The notes under the pieces were generated by a model. The model worked only from the letters and a program-made list of their open reading frames with translations, searched no databases and was not told the origin of the DNA. A program made the translations under genes and the position numbers. A stretch of DNA of 64,000 bases from Prolixibacteraceae bacterium (GTDB lineage: Bacteria; Bacteroidota; Bacteroidia; Bacteroidales; Prolixibacteraceae): positions 1 through 64,000 of the forward strand of contig JABGRN010000013.1 of the NCBI GenBank assembly GCA_018648265.1. The letters are read 5' to 3'. Each line of letters begins with the position of its first letter. Position 1 is the first letter of the stretch. Shown here piece by piece: positions 24,966-33,773 of the stretch.

Positions 24966-26186
24966 TCACGACCGCATTGCTTTTGTAATTTTCAAGCGGC
25001 TAATGTTATAAATTGGGAAAATGGAAATAAAAACACTGATAATAAAAACTAAAATCATTTGGCTGTAAAACAATGATGATTTTAATGAGAAAAACATATA
25101 AGGTTCCATTCCATATTGTTCTGTTGCTTGCGCCATTTCTTCAGAAAGGGGGATGGGATTCAGGTAAAAATAGTAGCAAAACATGTAACTGATTGCTAGT
25201 CCAATGGTACATCCGATTAATCCAATAAATATGGTTTCAAAAAACATAATTATTGAAAGTTTATGTTTTTGCATTCCTACTGCATGAACAACACCAAACT
25301 CGCGGCTACGCTCTTTTACCATCATAATTACCACACTAAACATTCCGAATGCAATAATCATATACAATATTCCCAGCATTATTAAACCGCCTCCGCGGTC
25401 GCTTTCAATCATTTGTTGAAGTTCGGGTTGCATATCAACCCAGGTCATTACTCGGTTACTTTCGGGAAGTAGTTTTGCGATTGCTCTTTTTAGATGTTTT
25501 ACCTGATAATGGTCCCCGGTCATTACTACCAGCGAAGTCGACAAATCGTATGCTGAGTAAAAATCACGAGCAGTTTCAATATCGAGGTAAACCAGACGTT
25601 TATCGAATTCAGCATTGGGATGTGTTATAATTCCTATTATTGGGAAAAGTCCGCTGGCACTTATTCCATGATAACCCTGACTAATCATTACCAAAGTGTC
25701 GCCAACATTCAATTGAAGATAATTTGCAAGCCCTTCTCCGAGCACTGCTCCTTTATCTCCATTTTTAAGGAATTCACCCTTTTTTATTTTTTTTGAAATA
25801 TTGGTTATCTGGTCTTCCGCTTCCGGCTCAATACCCATAATTAACGCTGGTTTACTTTTGAAGTGATTAGCAGCCAGGGCAAACGATTCAATCCGGTTCG
25901 AAACCAATGTTACATCTTCAATTTTTTCGATGTTTTGTTTAAGTTCCGAAGTTGCTTCAAAACTATTATCAAGCGTGCGTTCATCCCAAAAGGCGGTGTC
26001 TTGAACCTGTAAATATCCGGAGTAAAATTTCACTGAATTTTCTATCATACTGTCGTACGAACCCTCCTGCATCGAACGCATCCACGAAGCCAGCAGCACA
26101 CTAAAAACAATGGACGAAATGGCGATTATTGTCCGCCGCCGGTTTCTCCAGAGATTTCTCCACGCAAGTTTTAAATTTGTATTCAT
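24966..26186 (-). CDS. FtsX-like ABC transporter permease (B)
   Basis: 406 residues, same topology as its downstream neighbour: TM1 (TIIAISSIVFSVLLASWM), periplasmic domain (about 45-270), TM2-4, and the coupling segment ERSREFGVVHAVGMQKHKLS. It opens with the family phrase LKLAWRNLWRNRRR. Equal length with a diverged sequence suggests an old duplication forming a heterodimeric permease. The 170-bp gap to permease A contains a fragment of the CTGAAAACTGCGACT repeat family. Confidence 0.9.
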   Translation of the reverse strand: MNTNLKLAWRNLWRNRRRTIIAISSIVFSVLLASWMRSMQEGSYDSMIENSVKFYSGYLQVQDTAFWDERTLDNSFEATSELKQNIEKIEDVTLVSNRIESFALAANHFKSKPALIMGIEPEAEDQITNISKKIKKGEFLKNGDKGAVLGEGLANYLQLNVGDTLVMISQGYHGISASGLFPIIGIITHPNAEFDKRLVYLDIETARDFYSAYDLSTSLVVMTGDHYQVKHLKRAIAKLLPESNRVMTWVDMQPELQQMIESDRGGGLIMLGILYMIIAFGMFSVVIMMVKERSREFGVVHAVGMQKHKLSIIMFFETIFIGLIGCTIGLAISYMFCYYFYLNPIPLSEEMAQATEQYGMEPYMFFSLKSSLFYSQMILVFIISVFISIFPIYNISRLKITKAMRS

Positions 26187-26270
26187 TATTGAAATAATTT
26201 CGTTGTTATTATTATCGGGTTTTCACTGTTGTCATTTTTCTGTAAACTGTGACTGAAAACTGCGACTTTT

Positions 26271-27014
26271 CTATCTAATTCTCTTCATATTCTGTTGCGA
26301 GAAAAACGACTCATTAATTTTAATGTTGAATTTCATTTCCTTGAAAACCAGAACTGTTTTATGTCCTTCGTCATCAGCCGGAATCATTTCCATTCGGGTT
26401 GGCATAACACGGTCGTCCATTTTTTTGACATCGGTTAGAATTTCTGTATTAACCAAATAACCGTCTTCGTCGTAAAACTCTGCTTTTAGCCAGTGTAATT
26501 CTTTCTTTGAAATCCACATCAAAACTTTTCCCCAAACAACAGGGGCATCATCGAGCGGAATTAATTCGGCTTTGTAACATTCAAATCCATCTATTATTTC
26601 TTCTCCAACTAATTTATGCGTATAATCTTTTACCAGCGACGATTCGCGTACTAAATCATCGTTTGTGAAATCAGATCCCATCCATGATTGCATCATCATT
26701 GATGGCGGAATTTTTATCATTCTTTCGATATTTGGCACCCAGTTCCACATTTCTTTTTCACGCTTCAAAAAAACCTGCCCTTTTTCTTTGGCGGGTGATG
26801 TGATATAAATTAAAGAGTATTCATTTCCTAAGGTCCAGTTTTTCATTGATACTTCGCGCGACCAGGATGGACGTTCGATTATCATTGTCATTTCTCCCTG
26901 GCTCGAATTCCCCCTGAATTTTTCGTCAGACTGCCGGATGATTTCTTTAATGTCTTGAGCGTTTAGCGCTGTTGCAGCGAATAGCAAAATAAGCGTAATA
27001 ATTTTTGTAAACAT
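26271..27014 (-). CDS. LolA-like outer-membrane lipoprotein-sorting protein
   Basis: 247 residues. Signal peptide MFTKIITLILLFAATALNAQ; the mature protein has the LolA-like half-barrel signature GEMTMIIERPSWSREVSMKN, AKEKGQVFLKREKEMWNWVP and the helix lid MMMQSWMGSDFTNDDLV. This branch is regularly encoded with FtsX permeases and a barrel. It probably carries a lipid or lipoprotein from the ABC complex to the outer membrane. Second gene of the TetR-headed operon. Confidence 0.87.
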   Translation of the reverse strand: MFTKIITLILLFAATALNAQDIKEIIRQSDEKFRGNSSQGEMTMIIERPSWSREVSMKNWTLGNEYSLIYITSPAKEKGQVFLKREKEMWNWVPNIERMIKIPPSMMMQSWMGSDFTNDDLVRESSLVKDYTHKLVGEEIIDGFECYKAELIPLDDAPVVWGKVLMWISKKELHWLKAEFYDEDGYLVNTEILTDVKKMDDRVMPTRMEMIPADDEGHKTVLVFKEMKFNIKINESFFSQQNMKRIR

Positions 27015-27094
27015 TGTGTTGCGTTTTTATATTTTCAATTTCGTTTAATTCTTTATTATTATTTAATTTTTCTCAACTGTTACAAAATACTGTG

Positions 27095-27132
27095 ACTGTG
27101 ACTGAACACTGAGACTGTGACTGAACACTGAG
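27095..27132. repeat. Tandem 19-bp repeat (2 units)
   Basis: ACTGTGACTGAACACTGAG occurs twice in direct succession, and a third partial unit follows. Related phrases (CTGTGACTGAAAACTGCGAC; CTGAAAACTGCGACTGC) lie in the intergenic gaps at 26240-26264 and 24940-24957, so this sequence family recurs at gene junctions of the operon. Confidence 0.7.
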
Positions 27133-27147
27133 ACTGTACTTGCAACT

Positions 27148-27738
27148 TCATCCATTAATAATTTTAAAACAAGCATTAATAATTTTTTCTTCCATTACTT
27201 CCATTGGGAAAACATCAGGAGCCACTACACTGTAAAGAAATGCTCCCTCAAGCATTGCACTAATTGCCATTAAATCGCCTTCCGGATCTTTGCTCCCTTT
27301 TGCATTTATAAAATCGAAAAGCATTTTAAACATGGGCGCACCCTTTTCCTTGTAGTCGTTTGAAAATGAGTCGGCAACTTTTGGCTGAAGTAGGAGAGAG
27401 AAAAAAAGTTTCCAGTGTTGCATATTATCGCGAAGCAATTTGAAGTTGTGTTTAATAAAAAATATAAATTCTTCTTCGGTTAAAACTCCATCGTGGTTTA
27501 TATCGAAATTCTCGAAAATACTGTTAAAACCATGTGTGATAAGTTCACCCAGGATTTCTTTTTTGCTCTCGAAATAGTTATAAGTAAGGCCTTTTGAAAT
27601 ACCGGCCTTTTTAGCAATCTGGCTAATTGAAGTGGCGTGAAAACCATTTTCTGCAAACAGTTCTAACGCCACGCCCATTATTAGTTCCTTTTTCTGTTTT
27701 CTGATATCGTCGAATTGTTTCGCACTTCGAGGTGACAT
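27148..27738 (-). CDS. TetR/AcrR-family regulator with an EF-hand-like loop
   Basis: 196 residues from the ATG at 27738 (MSPRSAKQ), preferred over an in-frame start at 27807 that would lie across the upstream operator. The HTH domain is at about 12-58 (ALELFAENGFHATSISQIAK, KAGISKGLTYNYFESKKEI). Unusually, residues 79-90 read DINHDGVLTEEE, an exact EF-hand Ca2+-loop pattern (D1, N3, D5, G6, E12), followed by FIFFI. The C-terminal ligand domain is typical in size. It probably represses the downstream LolA/FtsX/ABC operon, and itself, from palindromes at 27759-27776 and 27834-27847. Confidence 0.88.
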   Translation of the reverse strand: MSPRSAKQFDDIRKQKKELIMGVALELFAENGFHATSISQIAKKAGISKGLTYNYFESKKEILGELITHGFNSIFENFDINHDGVLTEEEFIFFIKHNFKLLRDNMQHWKLFFSLLLQPKVADSFSNDYKEKGAPMFKMLFDFINAKGSKDPEGDLMAISAMLEGAFLYSVVAPDVFPMEVMEEKIINACFKIING

Positions 27739-27758
27739 GATTTTTTTGTTTTTGTTTA

Positions 27759-27847
27759 TGACTGAACGGTTGGTCAAAAATAAAAACTCTTTTTGAAGAA
27801 ACAACACTTTTAGTGTTAAATAAATGTTAAAGTTGACCGCTTGGTCA
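27759..27847. promoter_or_regulatory. Probable TetR operators
   Basis: Two palindromic sites with the same core: 27759-27776 TGACTGAACGGTTGGTCA and 27834-27847 TGACCGCTTGGTCA. Both match the TGAC...GGTCA shape used by many TetR proteins and sit just upstream of the regulator gene, the second also facing the divergent oxidoreductase. An AACACTTTTAGTGTT hairpin (27803-27817) lies between them. Confidence 0.65.
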
Positions 27848-28007
27848 TTTTTAGTTTTGTTGAGTTGTTAAAGTTAAATAGTCGTTTCATCAAAAAAAAT
27901 ATCAGACTAAAATTTTAAATATAGAATTTTTTTGAATTATCCTCTTTCTATTAATTCAATTCTATTAATTTTATTGATTGAAAAATGTATTAATTAAAAC
28001 TTTATGT

Positions 28008-29324
28008 ATGAAATCAGATAGACGCAGATTTATTAAAAATTCGACAGTAGCCGCCGCTGGAATAAGTGTATTTCCTTCAGTTGTTAGTGCTTACGGTGGA
28101 TCGGCCAACGATAAAATTGTAGTGGGTTTAATCGGTTGCAAGGGGATGGGATTCAATAATTTAAAGGCATTTCTAAAACAGCCCAATGTAGAATGCGGTG
28201 CATTAGCTGATGTAGATCGGAATGTTTTAGAGGAACGAGCTGCCGAGGTTGAAAAGATTCAGGGGAAAAAGCCTTTGCTTTACAATGATTTCAGAGAATT
28301 GCTGGATAACAAAGATATTGATGCAGTTATTAATGCAACACCCGATCATTGGCATGCTCTGGTAGCAATTTATGCAATGGAGGCCGGCAAAGATTTATAT
28401 ACCGAAAAACCATTGGCCAACAGTATTCAGGAATGTAATCTGATGGTGAAAGCCCAAAAAAGATATGGAAAGGTAGTACAAGTTGGGCAATGGCAACGCA
28501 GTGATCCGCATTGGAAAGGTGCGGTAGAATATCTTCATTCCGGTAATATTGGGAGAATTCGTTCAGTCCGTGCCTGGTCGTATGTGGGTTGGAAAGGTTC
28601 TATTCCTGTTGTGGCTGATTCTGATGCACCTGCCGGTGTTGACTATGATTTTTGGCTGGGACCAGCACCAAAACGAGCATTTAATAAAAATCGTTTTCAT
28701 TTTACTTTTCGTTGGTATTGGGATTATGCTGGCGGTTTAATGGCCGACTGGGGCGTTCATTTATTAGATTATGCCTTATTTGGAATGAACCAATATGTAC
28801 CAAAATCAGTAATGGCGACCGGCGGAAAATACGCTTTCCCGAACGATGCTATGGAAACACCAGACACTTGTATGGCAATGTACGACTTTGGTGATTTTGG
28901 GCTGCTTTGGGACCACACAATTGGAATTTACGGAGCTAATTTTAACCGCGGTCATGGTGTGGCATTTGTTGGCGAATTTGGAACTTTGGTCGTTGATCGC
29001 CAGGGGTGGGAAGTAATTCCTGAAACAAGAAGTACCAGCACTAAAGAAGGGTACGAAGGTGTGCCTCTGCAAAAATCAACCGGGCAAGGACTTGATTTAC
29101 ATGTTGGGAATTTTCTTGATTGTATTAAAACCGGCGCGAAACCAAATTGTGATATTGAGATTGGGGCGCATATTGCACGCATTTCTCATCTCGGAAATAT
29201 ATCGTACCGCCTGGGACGCAAAGTATTTTGGGATCCTGACAAACAGCAATTTATTAACGACGACGAGGCTAATTATTTGGTTAATGCGCATTATCGTGCT
29301 CCCTGGGAATTGCCAAAAGTTTAA
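28008..29324 (+). CDS. Gfo/Idh/MocA-family oxidoreductase with Tat signal
   Basis: 438 residues from ATG 28008; a TTG start at 27978 is possible but would put ten residues before the twin-arginine signal SDRRRFIKNSTVAAAGISVF. Rossmann domain IVVGLIGCKGMGFNNLKAFL, then the EKPLANSIQECNLMV motif (Lys-Pro of the active site) and a C-terminal domain with YDFWLGPAPKRAFN and HFTFRWYWDYAGGLMADWGV, HLLD. This branch, common in Bacteroidota, acts on sugars or sugar derivatives in the periplasm. Divergent from tetR. Confidence 0.9.
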   Translation: MKSDRRRFIKNSTVAAAGISVFPSVVSAYGGSANDKIVVGLIGCKGMGFNNLKAFLKQPNVECGALADVDRNVLEERAAEVEKIQGKKPLLYNDFRELLDNKDIDAVINATPDHWHALVAIYAMEAGKDLYTEKPLANSIQECNLMVKAQKRYGKVVQVGQWQRSDPHWKGAVEYLHSGNIGRIRSVRAWSYVGWKGSIPVVADSDAPAGVDYDFWLGPAPKRAFNKNRFHFTFRWYWDYAGGLMADWGVHLLDYALFGMNQYVPKSVMATGGKYAFPNDAMETPDTCMAMYDFGDFGLLWDHTIGIYGANFNRGHGVAFVGEFGTLVVDRQGWEVIPETRSTSTKEGYEGVPLQKSTGQGLDLHVGNFLDCIKTGAKPNCDIEIGAHIARISHLGNISYRLGRKVFWDPDKQQFINDDEANYLVNAHYRAPWELPKV

Positions 29325-29344
29325 TGCAAAATTAGTAATGTAAA

Positions 29345-29416
29345 GCGGGAGTAGCTCAGTGGTAGAGCATCAGCTTCCCAAGCTGAGGGTCGCGGGTTCG
29401 ATCCCCGTTTCCCGCT
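29345..29416 (+). tRNA. tRNA-Gly (anticodon CCC)
   Basis: A 72-nt cloverleaf: acceptor GCGGGAG pairs with TTCCCGC (one G-T), D arm with GTAGCTCAGTGGTAGAGC, anticodon stem TCAGC/GCTGA around loop TTCCCAA giving anticodon CCC, and T arm GCGGGTTCGATCCCCGT. CCA is not encoded. It decodes GGG. Confidence 0.95.
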
Positions 29417-29558
29417 CTGTTTTCACTAAAAAGCTTGGCAATGATATTCAATCCAAAAGTACATCAGCATTATAATAAAAATTACTAACAAATTATAAGG
29501 ATTAAAATACCAAATCAAGTAAACACCTGTTTATATTATTGAATCAAAATTAAAAAAA

Positions 29559-30941
29559 ATGAAAAAGACTTTAGCAAAAAATTATCTTGTAATAATATTT
29601 ACACTTTTTATAGGATTATTATTAGTATCAACAAGTTGCAAGCAGGTGCCAGACGAATTTGCGGCGTCAGATAAATATAGGTTAGTTTGGAACAGTAATC
29701 CTGAAACATCGGTTACAGTGGGCTGGGACCAGTTACAAACTTCCGAAGTGGAAGTATTTTTTGGCTTGCAAGATTGGGGGAGAAAATACTGGAAATATGA
29801 TAAAAGTATAAAACCATCAGCCGGTAATCAAAAATATGGAATGAATACTCAATTTGCCAGTTTGGACGATTTACAATCTGGAATGAATTATTATTTTGTT
29901 ATAAAAGATGATTTTGGTGTGAGTGAAAGGTATTGGTTTAAGACTGCACCATCGGAGCCAGAAGCTTTTACTTTTATTGCCGGGGGAGATACCAAAAGTT
30001 CGGGTTTGCCTCTCGAGGCTGGAAGGGCCACAAGTAAGATGGTAAGTAAATTGCGTCCGCTATTCGTAATTTTTAATGGAGATTTTAATAGTGGAAGCGG
30101 GCTCGATTCTTTGAGTTGGCAACGTTGGTTGAAAGACTGGCAACAATTAACTTTCACAGAAGATGGCAGGATTATTCCGATTTTACCAATTCATGGAAAC
30201 CACGAAAATGGCGATAAAGGGAACCTGAACTATATTTTTAATTCTCCTTATCATAACAACGATTCCTCAAGTATTTATTATTCAACAACAATTGGTGGCA
30301 ATCTTGTTCATCTGATTGCCCTAAATTCTGAAATTGAAACGGGTGGTGCGCAAAAAGATTGGCTTGAAGAGGATTTGAAAAAGAATAATGATTGTACATT
30401 TAAAATAGCTGGATATCATAAACCTTTCAGACCTCATTATTCAGGAAAAAGGGAAAATGATTTACTGTACTCGCAATGGGTGTGGCTTTTCGACCAATAT
30501 GGATTGGACATTTCAATTGATGCCGATTCGCATATTCATAAAATTACCTATCCTGTTCGCCCCGATACTTTATCAGTTGATGCGGATATGGGATTTGTCC
30601 GCGACGATGAGAAAGGGACAATGTACATTGGCGAAGGAAGTTGGGGGGCATCTCCTCGCAAGACGGACGACGATAAATCATGGACATTGGCAAGCGGTTC
30701 TTTTAATCAGGTAAAATGGATTCACGTATTTCCTGATGAAAGTGAAACACCGGCTTATTTAGAAATTTTTACGGTAAAAACTGCATCTTATGACGCTGAT
30801 GGAAATCAAACTTTATATGTTGAAGATGTGGAGGCTTTAAACGAGGAAAACCTTTTTGATATTCCTGAAAATATTACTTTGTTCGAAGATGATATATTTG
30901 GAAAATCTGTTCGGTATCCATTTTATTTAAATAATAAATGA
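29559..30941 (+). CDS. Metallophosphatase lipoprotein, purple-acid-phosphatase-like
   Basis: 460 residues. Lipoprotein signal ending LLLVSTSC (Cys about 27). Residues 35-125 form a fibronectin-III-like domain (SVTVGWDQL, LQSGMNYYFVIKDD), then a calcineurin-like metallophosphoesterase: GGDTKSSG, FNGDFN, PIHGNHENGD, AGYHKPFRPHYSG and DADSHIHK, which together provide the dinuclear metal ligands. Fn3 plus phosphatase is the arrangement of bacterial purple acid phosphatases. Cell-surface or periplasmic phosphoester hydrolysis; substrate unknown. Followed by a PhoD-type phosphatase. Confidence 0.87.
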   Translation: MKKTLAKNYLVIIFTLFIGLLLVSTSCKQVPDEFAASDKYRLVWNSNPETSVTVGWDQLQTSEVEVFFGLQDWGRKYWKYDKSIKPSAGNQKYGMNTQFASLDDLQSGMNYYFVIKDDFGVSERYWFKTAPSEPEAFTFIAGGDTKSSGLPLEAGRATSKMVSKLRPLFVIFNGDFNSGSGLDSLSWQRWLKDWQQLTFTEDGRIIPILPIHGNHENGDKGNLNYIFNSPYHNNDSSSIYYSTTIGGNLVHLIALNSEIETGGAQKDWLEEDLKKNNDCTFKIAGYHKPFRPHYSGKRENDLLYSQWVWLFDQYGLDISIDADSHIHKITYPVRPDTLSVDADMGFVRDDEKGTMYIGEGSWGASPRKTDDDKSWTLASGSFNQVKWIHVFPDESETPAYLEIFTVKTASYDADGNQTLYVEDVEALNEENLFDIPENITLFEDDIFGKSVRYPFYLNNK

Positions 30942-31048
30942 AACTTCAATATTCGTACAAATCCTGAATAAAGAAGCATATTAATTAGCGGGGTCATTCG
31001 GCAATATCTTTAATTAATCGAATATTAATTATTAATATTTAGACAGTT

Positions 31049-32332
31049 ATGAGAACAATATTTGTTAATGTGATACTCATTTTTTTATTGTTGAGCCTTG
31101 CGACTTGTGGCCTGAAAACTAAAAATACTTTATCGCATGGCCCCCTGTTAAGTTCTGTAACAGATAGTTCTGCTGCAATTTGGGTCCGCACCGAAGTTCC
31201 CGGTAAAGTTATGTTTAAAGTTTCTGAAATAGATGAGAACAAAATTCAATGGAAAAGGAACATTTACGCAGGGGAAAATTCAGACAATACTTGTATAGCC
31301 AGGATCTCTGGTTTAAAACCAGATTCAAAATACAAATATAAAATTTCGGCAGGTGGTTCTATTTATGAAAACTATTTTTCTACAACTGGCCGATCATTTG
31401 TTAATAGAAGGATCCGTATAGTTTATGGTTATGGTTATCAGCCCAGGGAAGATGAAATGCCTGAAGGAAGTTCTGTTTTTTTGAAAATGAAAGAACGCAA
31501 AGCAGATGCCGTATTTTTTTTAGGCGATTTTCCTTATACCGAAAAAGGAAGCAGGGAGCAAATCAGGAATGGCAACAAGGAATTAAGGGAAATAACGGGT
31601 TTTAAGGAATTAACAGCGGGTACTGCGACTTATGGAATTTACGACGATCATGATTTTGGCCCAAATGATTGCGATGGTCTTCATGAATATGCAGACGAAG
31701 CATTGGAAGCTTTTAAGGAGTACTGGCCAAACCCATCATACGGTCTCGAAAATGATAAAGGTATTTACAGCTCTTTTATTATTGGGAGCGTGGAATTCTT
31801 TTTATTGGATGGCCGTTACGCAGCCCGGCAGGATGAAATTAACCCCACAATGTTGGGCAAAATCCAGTTCGATTGGTTATGCAAAGGTTTAAGCCAATCA
31901 ACTGCACGATATAAAGTTTTGGTTTCCGGTACACCATTTTCACGTTTTAAAAAAGATTGTTGGGCCGGGACTTATTATATTAATGAAAGAGATCGCCTTT
32001 TTAAATATATCAACGATAATAAAATAAGTGGGGTTATCGGAATTTCAGGTGATATTCACCGCAACGATATTTTTAAAATCCCCATTGGCGATAACAATTA
32101 TTTTTATGATTTTACTGCTGGTTCGCTTGCCAGAGTTCATCGTTCGCCACCTGAACAATATCCAGAAGAGATGATTTATTCCTATGGTTTTCCTGAAAGG
32201 AATATGTTTGCTGAAATTGATTTTTATACCGAACCAGAAAGTGATACGGCATTAGTTTTTAGGGCGTTTTCGGGAAAAAATGGCTTGATTTATGAATATG
32301 TATTATCTCCGGACGATTTAATAAATAAGTAG
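31049..32332 (+). CDS. PhoD-type alkaline phosphatase lipoprotein
   Basis: 427 residues with lipobox LSLATC (Cys about 24). Short N-terminal Fn3-like domain (HGPLLSSVTDSSAAIWVRTE), then the PhoD fold: FFLGDFPYTE, IYDDHDFGPNDCDG (characteristic DDHDFG), DGRYAAR and ISGDIHRNDIF. PhoD enzymes use Fe3+/Ca2+ to cleave phosphodiesters and monoesters. Slightly shorter than secreted PhoDs. With the preceding phosphatase, it suggests surface phosphate scavenging from organic phosphate. Confidence 0.9.
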   Translation: MRTIFVNVILIFLLLSLATCGLKTKNTLSHGPLLSSVTDSSAAIWVRTEVPGKVMFKVSEIDENKIQWKRNIYAGENSDNTCIARISGLKPDSKYKYKISAGGSIYENYFSTTGRSFVNRRIRIVYGYGYQPREDEMPEGSSVFLKMKERKADAVFFLGDFPYTEKGSREQIRNGNKELREITGFKELTAGTATYGIYDDHDFGPNDCDGLHEYADEALEAFKEYWPNPSYGLENDKGIYSSFIIGSVEFFLLDGRYAARQDEINPTMLGKIQFDWLCKGLSQSTARYKVLVSGTPFSRFKKDCWAGTYYINERDRLFKYINDNKISGVIGISGDIHRNDIFKIPIGDNNYFYDFTAGSLARVHRSPPEQYPEEMIYSYGFPERNMFAEIDFYTEPESDTALVFRAFSGKNGLIYEYVLSPDDLINK

Positions 32333-32537
32333 TTTCTGAATTATCGGTATATTGATTCTGAAATGAGATTTACTCGTAAAAACAGTTTTTTAATGTCGGC
32401 TTAGAGTTTTGAATGATATTTGCGATTTTTTCCTTTCCCCTATATTTTGGTCATGTTATCCATAAAACTGCTTCTTTCGTCTAAAAACATCTTATTTTTC
32501 AATTGATAAAGTTACTTTTAAAATTAAATTGAAATCA

Positions 32538-33764
32538 ATGTTGCCGATTCAGAAATATATTGAACATTTTACAGAGGTTTGGGAGAAAAGCCCTAACCAT
32601 TTACCCGCTTTTAGTCGTGAATATTCAAACGCCGAACAATTGATCCGCGAAAATAATTACAATAAGTTTCAACTAAATTTAAAAAAGTTACAATCGCATA
32701 AAGCAGCTTTTAAAATCCGTAATAATAAAGAAAATCCTTTTTTCCCTTTGTTTAAAAATTTTCTTGAAACAGTTTTTGATTTTGAAAAAAGGCAGCTAAA
32801 AATTATTCTTTCCGAACAATTTAAAAATGTATCGAAAGATTTTTTTTACAAAGCCCGCAAATTTGGATCCGAACTTGAGCCCGTAAATATTTACCAGGGA
32901 ATGAGAAATGTTTGGATAATGAATGGGATTCAGTTTATGATGGATGTTCCGGTAGAAATATCACCATCGGTTTTTGCTTACAGTATGATTTATCCGTACA
33001 GCGATAATTTTTTAGACGATATTACAATTGGCGATGTTGATAAAAAGGAATTTAGTCGTCGGTTTAATATGCGCCTGCATGGCGAAAATGTTGAGCCGTT
33101 TAATTTTATCGAAGAACAACTATTCAAGTTAGTTGGCATGTTCGAGTTTCAGTTTCCACGAAATGAATTTTCAGGAGTTTACGAAAGTTTATACGCCATT
33201 CAGCAGGGGCAAACCAACAGTTTAAAACTCTTGCAAAGCAACGGATTATCAGAAAAAGGGATTCAGGATATTTGTTTCGAAAAAGGGGGCGCTTCGGTTT
33301 TGGCAGATGGATATTTAGTTGCTGGTAAACTTTCTCAAGAACAGGAACAGGCATTATTTGGTTATGGTATTTATCTGCAATTACTCGACGATATTCAAGA
33401 TGTAAAAGAAGATTTGAAAGCCGAAACCAAAACCATGTTTTCGTTTTTAAACCAAAATGATTTAGGTGGATACGTTAATCAATCGATACATTTTGGCCGA
33501 TACGTTTTAGAAAGGATGAAATGTTTTTCAGGGGTTCAGAACATTGAATTTCTTGACTTGATGAACAGGAGTATCGAAACCATGATTATTGAGTCGGTTG
33601 GATTAAACCATACCAGATACAGTGTTGATTACTTAAAAGAAATTGAAAAATTTTCGCCACTTCATTTCAATTTTATCCGTAATAAACGAAGTGAGTCGAA
33701 ATCGCAACGGTTTTCAATTTTTCAAAAATATTTCGACCGGGAAAAATCAGAAGCAGTAAAATAA
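32538..33764 (+). CDS. Isoprenoid-synthase-fold protein of unknown product
   Basis: 408 residues from ATG 32538 (a TTG at 32529 is the alternative). All-helical. Two Asp-rich clusters resemble those of class I isoprenoid synthases: SDNFLDD (Asp156, Asp160, Asp161) and QLLDDIQDVKED (Asp284, Asp285, Asp288) preceded by GYGIYLQ. That spacing is right for Mg2+-diphosphate binding sites of prenyl or terpene synthases, but the first motif is not canonical and overall resemblance is weak, so function is inference. It lies alone between phoD and a convergent hydrolase gene. Confidence 0.6.
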   Translation: MLPIQKYIEHFTEVWEKSPNHLPAFSREYSNAEQLIRENNYNKFQLNLKKLQSHKAAFKIRNNKENPFFPLFKNFLETVFDFEKRQLKIILSEQFKNVSKDFFYKARKFGSELEPVNIYQGMRNVWIMNGIQFMMDVPVEISPSVFAYSMIYPYSDNFLDDITIGDVDKKEFSRRFNMRLHGENVEPFNFIEEQLFKLVGMFEFQFPRNEFSGVYESLYAIQQGQTNSLKLLQSNGLSEKGIQDICFEKGGASVLADGYLVAGKLSQEQEQALFGYGIYLQLLDDIQDVKEDLKAETKTMFSFLNQNDLGGYVNQSIHFGRYVLERMKCFSGVQNIEFLDLMNRSIETMIIESVGLNHTRYSVDYLKEIEKFSPLHFNFIRNKRSESKSQRFSIFQKYFDREKSEAVK

Positions 33765-33773
33765 ATTTTTGTC

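Noticed and set aside
27738-27807. Upstream start of the TetR gene
   Set aside because: The extra 23 residues are not TetR-like and would be encoded by the operator region.
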